Positions 1-5,154 of a stretch of DNA of 6,518 bases are shown here, piece by piece. The notes below the pieces were generated by a model. The model was given only the letters and a program-made list of their open reading frames with translations, ran no database searches and had not been told where the DNA came from. Each line of letters starts with the position of its first letter. Positions within the stretch are counted from its first letter, which is position 1. A program made the translations under genes and the position numbers. The DNA comes from Betaproteobacteria bacterium. Its GTDB lineage: Bacteria; Pseudomonadota; Gammaproteobacteria; Burkholderiales; Burkholderiaceae_C. The DNA lies in contig VBDL01000514.1 in NCBI GenBank assembly GCA_005884255.1, forward strand, positions 911 through 7,428, given 5' to 3'.

Positions 1-348
1 ACCCAGCGGCACCGACACCAGCAAGGCCAGGCCCAACGACGCCAGACCCAGCGCCAGCGTGACCTGGAGCTTGGACCAGATCAGCGGGCCGACCTCGGTC
101 TTGAAATAGATCGACATGCCGAGGTCGCCGCGCAGCAGCTTGCCCACCCACTCGGCGTACTGAACGACCAGCGGGCGGTCGAAGCCGTAGGTCGTGCGCA
201 CCAGATCGATGTCGGCCTGGCGCGCGCCTTCGCCGGCGATGGCGATGGCCGGGTCGCCCGACAGGCGCAACAGCAGGAACGCAATCAGCGACACCGCCAG
301 CGCCACCAGCAGGGCGAGGCCGAGGCGCTTGAGGGTGTAGGCGAGCAT
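1..348 (-). CDS. ABC transporter permease, DppB/OppB type (N-terminal part; 3' end beyond the window)
   Basis: Inner-membrane channel subunit of a dipeptide/oligopeptide-type ABC importer. The 116 visible codons start at ATG (complement 346-348) and stay open to the window edge. The N-terminus MLAYTLKRLG followed by a hydrophobic helix (about residues 8-29) is typical of DppB-like permeases. So is the later RLSGDP segment, then YGFDRPLVVQY (about 54-64) and a GDLGMS motif (about 74-79), which in the family lies in the periplasmic loop before TM2. A second hydrophobic segment starts near residue 95. The stop codon of the binding-protein remnant lies 10 nt upstream, so this permease was once tightly coupled to a binding-protein gene. 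The intact binding-protein gene now ends about 258 nt upstream, with a hairpin between. The substrate cannot be read from this part. Family assignment is secure; dipeptide versus another solute is inference. Confidence 0.88.
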   Translation of the reverse strand, partial: MLAYTLKRLGLALLVALAVSLIAFLLLRLSGDPAIAIAGEGARQADIDLVRTTYGFDRPLVVQYAEWVGKLLRGDLGMSIYFKTEVGPLIWSKLQVTLALGLASLGLALLVSVPLG

Positions 349-357
349 GCGTCAGTT

Positions 358-496
358 CTCACTTCCAGCTCATTTCCCAGAAGCGCACCAGCTCGTCGGG
401 GTAGGCCTTGAAGCTCAGGTCTTTGGCGGCGACGTAGAACACCGGCAGCGACCACAGCGGCACCGCCTCGGCACGCTGCGCGATCAGCGTGAGTGC
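358..496 (-). pseudogene. 3'-end remnant of a duplicated ABC substrate-binding protein gene
   Basis: These 139 bp match 606-744, the end of the intact binding-protein gene, at 136 of 139 positions. They encode the same last 45 residues (ALTLIAQRAE to EMSWK) and the stop codon (complement 359-361). The three differences (422, 473 and 491, against 670, 721 and 739) all fall at third codon positions and are silent. Homology stops abruptly at 496/744. Upstream the remnant frame meets a TAA (complement 524-526) with no start, so it is not a gene. Its stop lies 10 nt before the permease ATG, suggesting it is the end of the original, permease-linked binding-protein gene. The intact copy could then be a later duplication or an allele brought in by recombination. 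An assembly misjoin is an alternative, made less likely by the silent differences. Confidence 0.9.
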
Positions 497-503
497 CGTC
501 GTT

Positions 504-543
504 GCAAAGCCTCGCCGGGGGAATTACCCCGGCTTCGTTTTGC
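504..543 (-). terminator. Hairpin between binding-protein gene and permease, terminator-like
   Basis: A perfect 7-bp stem GCCGGGG (514-520) / CCCCGGC (527-533) with a 6-nt GAATTA loop is flanked by an outer GCAAA (504-508) / TTTGC (539-543) pairing. It lies 64-103 nt downstream of the binding-protein stop in the leftward direction. Only a short T run follows the stem on either strand: CTTTGC leftward, TTCGTTTT rightward. It is therefore a plausible but weak intrinsic terminator, or an RNA-stabilising hairpin that raises binding-protein mRNA over permease mRNA, which is common in ABC operons. Function is inferred from structure. Confidence 0.45.
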
Positions 544-605
544 GCCTAGTTCGCGGCTGTTCTGGTGGCAACGCATCGGGTCTCCGTAGTGTGAACAGGC
601 CCTGG

Positions 606-744
606 CTCACTTCCAGCTCATTTCCCAGAAGCGCACCAGCTCGTCGGGGTAGGCCTTGAAGCTCAGGTCCTTGGCGGCGACGTAGAACACCGGCAGCGAC
701 CACAGCGGCACCGCCTCGGCGCGCTGCGCGATCAGCGTCAGTGC
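606..744 (-). repeat. Direct repeat copy 2 (3' end of intact binding-protein gene)
   Basis: Second copy of the 139-bp direct repeat whose first copy is at 358-496, offset 248 bp in the same orientation and 97.8% identical. It covers the last 45 codons and stop of the binding-protein gene plus one base. The 109-bp spacer (497-605) holds the hairpin at 504-543 and no gene I can support. Confidence 0.9.
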
Positions 745-2145
745 GCCCTTGTAGGCGTCTTTGCGTGTCTTCGGGTCGACCGAGGCGTTGCCCTTGGCGA
801 GCAGGTCACGCACCTCGGCGTCGTGCGTGATGTCGTCGCCTTCGAAGCCGAAGTAGACCGGCGTCGAGGCGGACACGTCGTTCACCGAGAACGAGCCCCA
901 GGTCTGATGCGTCAGCTGCGCCTTGTTGGCGCGGATGGACTCGCGCATCGCCGCGTACTGCGGGAAGCTGAGCTTGGCCTTGATGCCCACCGCGGCCAGG
1001 TTGTTGATGATGGCCTCGGTCTGGTTGCGCTCGCGGTAGGCCAGGATCTCGGTCTCGAAGCCGTTCGGGAAACCGGCCTCGGCCAGCAGCTTCTTCGCCA
1101 GCGCCGGGTCGTACGCATAGCGCGGCGCGCCGTCGTCGGTGCAGCCGAACTGCGACGGGAAGCACACCGTGTGCAGCACGCGCGAGCCGCTGCCGACGAT
1201 GTTCTTGACGATGCCCTCGCGATCGATCGCGTGGTTGATGGCCTTGCGCACGCGAATGTCCTTGAACTGCGGCGCCGGCGCGCCGTCCAGCGCATTCATC
1301 TGCAGGAAGACGATGCGCATGGTCTCGCCGCTGACCACCTGCAGGTGCGGCACCGCCTTGACCTGCTCGGCCTGGTCCTTGGGCACATGCATGATCAGGT
1401 CGGCGCCGGACGACAGCATCTCGGCCATCTGCGTCTGGCGGTCCGGGATGAAGCGGATCTCGATCTTCTGGATGCGCGCCTTGCCCTTGGGCGAGGCCGC
1501 GAAGTAAGTCGGGTTGCGCTCCAGCGTGATCGACTTGCCCGGCGTGTACTGCGCCACCTTGTAGGGCCCGGTGCCCACCGGCCTGGCGTTCATGCCCTTC
1601 GGGCCGACCTCTTGGTAGTACTTGGCCGGATGCATCACGACGGGCCCGGCCAGGTACTCGATGGCCGCCGGGAACACCTTCTTCGTGGTGAGCCGCACCT
1701 TGAGCTTGCCGAGCTTCTCGGCCTTCTCGATCCAGTTGACGTTCTGCTGCGTCGTGACCTTGTTGTCGGGGTTGGCGATGAAGTTCAGCGTGTAGACCAC
1801 CGAGTCGGCATCGAACTCTTCGCCGTTGTGGAATTTGATGCCTTCGCGCAGTTCGAATTCGAGCGTGCGGTCGTCGACCTGCTTCCAGCTCTTGGCCAGC
1901 AGGCCCTTGTATTCCTGCGTCGCGGGGTCGCGATAGACCAGCGTGTCCCACACATGGGCGCCGATGATCACGCCGATGCGCACGTTGTTGAAGTACGGGT
2001 CGACGCTTTCCGGCGCCTGGTCGTAGGCGAAGCGCAGCGTGTCGTCTTTCTTGCTCGCGTGAGCGGCGCCCGCCGACAGCGCGGCCAGCAGGCCGGCCAG
2101 CAGGACACGAGAGGCCAATCGCTTCGAGGCTGCTGCGGCTTGCAT
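607..2145 (-). CDS. ABC transporter substrate-binding protein, family 5 (peptide/nickel type)
   Basis: Periplasmic solute receptor of a DppA/OppA-type ABC importer; 512 residues, the usual size. Residues 1-30 are a Sec signal peptide: basic start, Leu/Ala core, AHA before Ser31. There is no lipobox cysteine, so it is predicted soluble. The family-5 signature lies at about 83-122 (LLAKSWKQVDDRTLEF, then REGIKFHNGE and FDADSVVYTL). PVGTGPYKV (189-197), VRKAINHAIDRE (299-310) and YDPALAKKLLAEAGF (345-359) are further family hallmarks. Cys328 and Cys335 could form a disulfide. The ATG start is supported by AAGGA (complement 2154-2158) 8 nt upstream. It probably heads a leftward operon with the permease, although the remnant and hairpin now intervene. 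The divergent LysR gene is the likely regulator. The ligand (peptide, opine, glutathione or other) is not readable from sequence. Confidence 0.93.
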   Translation of the reverse strand: MQAAAASKRLASRVLLAGLLAALSAGAAHASKKDDTLRFAYDQAPESVDPYFNNVRIGVIIGAHVWDTLVYRDPATQEYKGLLAKSWKQVDDRTLEFELREGIKFHNGEEFDADSVVYTLNFIANPDNKVTTQQNVNWIEKAEKLGKLKVRLTTKKVFPAAIEYLAGPVVMHPAKYYQEVGPKGMNARPVGTGPYKVAQYTPGKSITLERNPTYFAASPKGKARIQKIEIRFIPDRQTQMAEMLSSGADLIMHVPKDQAEQVKAVPHLQVVSGETMRIVFLQMNALDGAPAPQFKDIRVRKAINHAIDREGIVKNIVGSGSRVLHTVCFPSQFGCTDDGAPRYAYDPALAKKLLAEAGFPNGFETEILAYRERNQTEAIINNLAAVGIKAKLSFPQYAAMRESIRANKAQLTHQTWGSFSVNDVSASTPVYFGFEGDDITHDAEVRDLLAKGNASVDPKTRKDAYKGALTLIAQRAEAVPLWSLPVFYVAAKDLSFKAYPDELVRFWEMSWK

Positions 2146-2214
2146 GCGCGGAATCCTTGCGGTGAACGGTGGACGGATGCCGCGAAGACTAGGGCTGCGA
2201 TAGATTTATGACAA
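2146..2214. promoter_or_regulatory. Divergent control region between binding-protein gene and LysR gene
   Basis: These 69 bp separate the two divergent starts and must hold, or overlap, both promoters. The leftward ribosome-binding site AAGGA (complement 2154-2158) is clear. No good Shine-Dalgarno sequence precedes the rightward TTG start at 2215. I see no convincing -35/-10 pair. The stretch 2201-2235 is AT-richer than its surroundings, as expected for promoter DNA. Confidence 0.5.
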
Positions 2215-3132
2215 TTGGCAAATTCTCAACTTCTCGTTGCCGAAACGGCAAAGGAAGCATCGAAGCGGCTGAACGTCGCCATCTCGGCCATCAGCCGGCA
2301 GATCGCCAGGCTGGAAGATCTGCTCGGCATGGTGCTCTTCGAGCGCCGCCCGCGCGGCATGGTGCTCAGCGCCGCCGGCGAGGTGCTCGCGGCGCATGCG
2401 CGCAAGTCGGCGCTCGAGGCGGACCGTGTGGTCAGCGACATCCTGGCACTGCAAGGCCAGCGCAGCGGCAATGTGCGCCTGGCCAGCACCGAGGGCTTCG
2501 CCGTCGAGTTCCTGCCGCACGTCATCGCCGAGTTCCAGCGCAGCTACCCGGAGATCCTGTTCCAGCTCAATGTCGGCGCGCCGGCCGAGGTGACGCGCCG
2601 CGTGATCGACGGCGATGCCGACATCGGCATCACCTTCAGCCGCGTTCCCGTGAAGGGCATCAAGGTGGAGCACCGCCAAGCCGCACCGGTCGTGGCGGTG
2701 ATGCGCCGCGACCATCCGCTGGCGAAGTTCAAGCAGGTCGCGCTCACGCAGCTGCAGGCCTACCCGCTGGCGCTGCCCGAGCCCGACACCACGGTGCGGC
2801 AGCTGTTCGACATCGGCTGCAGCCGCCAGCAACTGCTGATCGAGCCGGTGTTCAGCAGCAACTACTTCCAGGCCTTGTTCAGCTTCGCATCGATCGGCGG
2901 CGGCATCTCGATTGCGGGCGAGGTGTCGGTGCGGCACCGCGTGGCCGCGGGCGACATGGTGGCCATCCGCATTCGCGATCGCGGCATGGACGGGCGCAGC
3001 ATCGAAGTGCAGACGCTGATCGGGCGCACGCTGCCGCGCGCGGTGCAGACCTTTCTGGACGTTCTCAAGCAGCGCGTGTCCGAGGCCGGCGCCGTTACAG
3101 CGGGATCTGCGTCGTCGACAAGACCTGCTTGA
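2215..3132 (+). CDS. LysR-family transcriptional regulator with shortened N-terminus
   Basis: DNA-binding regulator, 305 residues from a TTG start. The recognition part of the winged helix-turn-helix is intact: KEASKRLNVAISAISRQI (13-30), then LEDLLGMVLFERRPRGM (33-49). A periplasmic-binding-like effector domain follows from about residue 85 (NVRLAS, FLPHVIAEF, DADIGITFS). The N-terminus is odd. Most relatives have about ten more residues before the VAET segment, and a GS(I) after it that is missing here. An in-frame TGA (2209-2211) blocks a longer start, the next in-frame ATG (2329) would remove the helix-turn-helix, and no ribosome-binding site precedes the TTG. The gene may be truncated, altered or frameshifted at its 5' end, although the rest is open and well conserved. 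It probably regulates the divergent ABC operon. Its 3' end overlaps acdR by 38 bp, convergently. Confidence 0.85.
   Translation: MANSQLLVAETAKEASKRLNVAISAISRQIARLEDLLGMVLFERRPRGMVLSAAGEVLAAHARKSALEADRVVSDILALQGQRSGNVRLASTEGFAVEFLPHVIAEFQRSYPEILFQLNVGAPAEVTRRVIDGDADIGITFSRVPVKGIKVEHRQAAPVVAVMRRDHPLAKFKQVALTQLQAYPLALPEPDTTVRQLFDIGCSRQQLLIEPVFSSNYFQALFSFASIGGGISIAGEVSVRHRVAAGDMVAIRIRDRGMDGRSIEVQTLIGRTLPRAVQTFLDVLKQRVSEAGAVTAGSASSTRPA
2237..2251. promoter_or_regulatory. Perfect 15-bp palindrome with T-N11-A core inside the LysR 5' end
   Basis: TTGCCGAAACGGCAA is a perfect inverted repeat (6-bp arms, AAA centre). Its inner 13 bp have the T-N11-A form of LysR-family operators. It lies 92-106 bp upstream of the binding-protein start codon, a plausible activation-site distance, but also inside codons 8-13 of the LysR reading frame. 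Its role as the regulator's own operator is inferred from symmetry and position only. Confidence 0.4.
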
Positions 3133-3595
3133 GCACCAGGAAGGAACGGATCTGCCGCACGCCCGGCAGGTAGAGCAGTTGCTCGGCGTGCAGCCGGTTG
3201 AAGCTTTCGTTGTCGCGCGTGCGCACGAGCATGAAGTAGTCGAACTCGCCCGTCACGACATGGCACTCCATGCAGCCGGAGATCTTCGCCGCCGCCTTTT
3301 CGAAGTCGGCGAAGGACTCGGGCGTGGACCGGTCGAGCACCACGCCGATCATCACCAGCATGCCGGCGCCGAGCGCTTGCGCGTTGAGCAGCGCCACGGT
3401 GGCGTTGATCAGCCCCGAGCGCCTGAGCCGCTCGACGCGGCGAAGGCAGGCCGGCGGACTCAGGTGGACCTTGGCGGCCAGGGCCACGTTGGAGATGGAG
3501 GCATCGCGCTGCAGCGCGCGCAGGATCGCCTTGTCGGTGCGATCGAGCTCGACGTCATAGGGGGCACGAATTTTTGTTGCTTGCTTCGCCATCAT
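3095..3595 (-). CDS. acdR: Lrp/AsnC-family regulator AcdR, controls ACC deaminase
   Basis: Leucine-responsive-type regulator, 166 residues, normal for the family. The N-terminal helix-turn-helix is at about 20-64: LDRTDKAILRALQRD, ISNVALAAKVHLS, then the recognition helix PPACLRRVERL. The C-terminal AsnC/RAM ligand domain shows TGEFDYFMLVRTRD (115-128) and LPGVRQIRSFLVLKQV (143-158). It is divergent from acdS across 127 bp. This is the arrangement known from Pseudomonas, Variovorax and other ACC deaminase producers, where AcdR activates acdS in the presence of ACC; the gene name rests mainly on that context. Two adjacent ATGs (complement 3593-3595 and 3590-3592) could start it, and the ribosome-binding site is weak (GGAA about 8 nt upstream). 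Its 3' end overlaps the convergent LysR gene by 38 bp, so each transcript runs antisense to the other there. Confidence 0.9.
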   Translation of the reverse strand: MMAKQATKIRAPYDVELDRTDKAILRALQRDASISNVALAAKVHLSPPACLRRVERLRRSGLINATVALLNAQALGAGMLVMIGVVLDRSTPESFADFEKAAAKISGCMECHVVTGEFDYFMLVRTRDNESFNRLHAEQLLYLPGVRQIRSFLVLKQVLSTTQIPL

Positions 3596-3654
3596 TGAGC
3601 AATTCCGGACTGTTCTTGGACTTCAGTGGCACTTAATGGTGCGCCTCAGGCCAC

Positions 3655-3672
3655 TCATTTGCAATCAAATGA
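3655..3672. promoter_or_regulatory. 18-bp palindrome in the acdR-acdS intergenic region (candidate AcdR/Lrp box)
   Basis: TCATTTG-CAAT-CAAATGA has perfect 7-bp arms around a 4-nt centre, ends 50 bp before the acdS ATG and is AT-rich, as Lrp-family sites are. A second looser dyad, AGTGGC (3625-3630) / GCCACT (3650-3655), abuts it. Divergent acdR-acdS regions studied in Pseudomonas carry Lrp, FNR-like and CRP-like boxes. The right arm here contains ATCAA, an FNR half-site, but no matching left half. AcdR is the likeliest binder by context; no promoter hexamers are clear. Confidence 0.5.
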
Positions 3673-3712
3673 ATCTCGAGCCTTTCTAAGATTGTCTGAT
3701 CCCGACACCGAC

Positions 3713-3716
3713 GAGG
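3713..3716 (+). promoter_or_regulatory. Ribosome-binding site of acdS
   Basis: GAGG, 6 nt before the ATG at 3723. It fixes the start at the family's conserved MNLKRF N-terminus. Confidence 0.7.
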
Positions 3717-3722
3717 TTCCCC

Positions 3723-4739
3723 ATGAATCTGAAGCGCTTTCCCCGCTACCCGCTGACCTTCGGCCCCACCCCGATCCATCCCTTGAAGCGCCTGAGCGCC
3801 CACCTCGGCGGCAAGGTCGAGCTGTATGCCAAGCGCGAGGACTGCAACAGCGGCCTGGCGTTCGGCGGCAACAAGACGCGCAAGCTCGAGTACCTCATTC
3901 CCGAGGCGCTCGGGCAGGGCTGCGACACGCTGGTCTCCATCGGCGGCATCCAGTCGAACCAGACGCGGCAGGTCGCTGCCGTCGCGGCGCACCTGGGCAT
4001 GAAGTGCGTGCTGGTGCAGGAGAACTGGGTGAACTACTCCGACGCCGTCTATGACCGCGTGGGCAACATCGAGATGTCGCGCATCCTCGGTGCCGACGTG
4101 CGCCTGGATGCGGCCGGCTTCGACATCGGCATCCGCCCGAGCTGGGAACAGGCGATGGACGACGTGCGCCAGGCCGGCGGCAAGCCGTTCCCGATTCCGG
4201 CCGGCTGCTCGGAGCATCCGCTGGGCGGCCTGGGCTTCGTCGGCTTCGCCGAGGAGGTGCGCAAACAGGAAGCCGAACTGGGCTTCAAGTTCGACTACGT
4301 CGTGGTGTGCTCGGTGACCGGCAGCACGCAGGCCGGCATGGTCGTCGGCTTCGCGGCGGACGGGCGCGCGAACCGGGTCATTGGCATCGATGCATCGGCC
4401 AAGCCGGAGCAGACCCGGGCGCAGATCCTGCGCATCGCCCGGAACACCGCGAAGCTGGTCGACCTCGATCGCGATATCGCCGAGGGCGACGTGGTGCTCG
4501 ACACGCGCTACGGCGGGCCCGAGTACGGCCTTCCGAACGAGGGCACCTTGGATGCCATCCGCCTGTGCGCGCGGCAGGAAGGCATGCTGACCGACCCCGT
4601 GTACGAGGGCAAGTCCATGCACGGCATGATCGACATGGCGCGCCGCGGCGAGTTCCCCAAGGGCTCGCGCGTGTTGTATGCCCACCTGGGCGGTGTTCCG
4701 GCACTCAATGCGTACAGCTTCCTGTTCCGCAATGGCTGA
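3723..4739 (+). CDS. acdS: 1-aminocyclopropane-1-carboxylate (ACC) deaminase
   Basis: Cytoplasmic PLP enzyme (EC 3.5.99.7) that cleaves ACC, the plant ethylene precursor, to 2-oxobutyrate and ammonia. It supplies nitrogen and lowers ethylene in host plants. At 338 residues it has exactly the length of characterised enzymes, and it is closely similar throughout to the Pseudomonas sp. ACP protein as I recall it. Lys51 (GGNKTRK) is the PLP lysine. Ser78 and Gln80 (IQSNQ), Tyr268 (PEYGL) and Tyr294 (DPVYEGKS) are active-site residues. Glu295 and Leu322 (AHLGG) are the pair that separates true ACC deaminases from the similar D-cysteine desulfhydrases; both are present. GAGG 6 nt before the ATG supports the start. 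The divergent AcdR and intergenic palindrome imply ACC-responsive control. The gene is often horizontally acquired, and the broken reductase abutting its 3' end fits a transfer junction. No clear terminator follows. Confidence 0.97.
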   Translation: MNLKRFPRYPLTFGPTPIHPLKRLSAHLGGKVELYAKREDCNSGLAFGGNKTRKLEYLIPEALGQGCDTLVSIGGIQSNQTRQVAAVAAHLGMKCVLVQENWVNYSDAVYDRVGNIEMSRILGADVRLDAAGFDIGIRPSWEQAMDDVRQAGGKPFPIPAGCSEHPLGGLGFVGFAEEVRKQEAELGFKFDYVVVCSVTGSTQAGMVVGFAADGRANRVIGIDASAKPEQTRAQILRIARNTAKLVDLDRDIAEGDVVLDTRYGGPEYGLPNEGTLDAIRLCARQEGMLTDPVYEGKSMHGMIDMARRGEFPKGSRVLYAHLGGVPALNAYSFLFRNG

Positions 4740-5142
4740 CAACCGCGACGGGGCTGCGCTCGGCGAACTGACCGTTCCAGTACGGGTAGTAGGGGTAGGG
4801 CGGCGTCACCGCGCTCGCCGCGTCGAGCCGTGAGCGCTGCGAGGCATCGAGCTGCCAGCCCAGCGCGGCGAGGTTCTGCTTCAGCTGCGCCTCGTCGCGC
4901 GCGCCGATCAGCACGCTGGACACGGTGGGCTAGGAGTCTGCGCGGCAGAGCCGCACAGACTCCTAGCCGGCGGCTGAACGAGTGACGCCGGCATCGAGGC
5001 AGATGTCGACGATGCGCCGCGCGCCGGCGACATCGGTGTCGCCCCAGGCACTGAAGAGCGGGCCTTCGCCGCCGAAGGTGCCGGCCCCGAAGCCGAGCGC
5101 GGGGACCTTGAAACCGGAGCGGCCGAGATAGCGTTGTTCCAT
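4705..5142 (-). pseudogene. Aldo/keto reductase, internally deleted (N- and C-terminal fragments)
   Basis: Remains of an NADP-dependent aldo/keto reductase of about 340 residues. The N-terminal fragment (4963-5142) starts at ATG (complement 5140-5142). It reads MEQRYLGRSGFKVPALGFG, GTFGG, then ARRIVDICLDAGV up to about residue 53, and ends at an in-frame TAG (complement 4963-4965). The C-terminal fragment resumes at PTVSSVLIGAR (from 4929), continues LDAASAVTPPYPYYPYW and QFAERSP, then runs 35 nt into the antisense of acdS before stopping at 4705. Its native end seems lost. The fragments share one frame but are separated by the palindrome at 4928-4968. Roughly 200 or more middle residues are missing, including the catalytic Asp, Tyr, Lys and His, so it cannot be active. 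It follows the MFS gene by 12 nt, with GAGGA (complement 5152-5156) overlapping that stop, showing former operon membership. Confidence 0.9.
4928..4968. repeat. 41-nt palindrome replacing the middle of the aldo/keto reductase gene
   Basis: Arms GGCTAGGAGTCTG (4928-4940) and CAGACTCCTAGCC (4956-4968) pair over 13 bp. After one C/A mismatch, GCGGC (4942-4946) pairs with GCCGC (4950-4954) around an AGA loop. CTAG occurs at 4930-4933 and 4963-4966. Read leftward in the reductase frame, the outer ends give TAG stops 12 codons apart. The structure resembles two inverted-repeat ends of an insertion sequence joined tip to tip, with CTAG as a possible target duplication (it fits the YTAR target of IS5-group elements). 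A strong stem-loop terminator or a palindromic interspersed repeat is also possible. The IS origin is inference. Confidence 0.85.
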
Positions 5143-5154
5143 GACGATGGGTCC

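Noticed and set aside
347..589. Rightward 80-codon reading frame across the remnant and spacer
   Set aside because: It is antisense to the permease start and binding-protein remnant, has no recognisable protein features, and exists because the GC-rich antisense frame is open.
823..2211. 462-codon rightward reading frame opposite the binding-protein gene
   Set aside because: Arg/His/Val-rich low-complexity translation typical of an antisense shadow; the opposite strand encodes an obvious family-5 binding protein.
3659..3692. Sigma-70 promoter for acdS (TTGCAA ... TAAGAT)
   Set aside because: The spacer would be about 22 bp and the -10 matches only 4 of 6 positions, so I do not call it.
3723..4739. 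D-cysteine desulfhydrase as alternative identity for the PLP enzyme
   Set aside because: Glu295 and Leu322, the residues that mark true ACC deaminase, are both present, and the divergent AcdR supports acdS.
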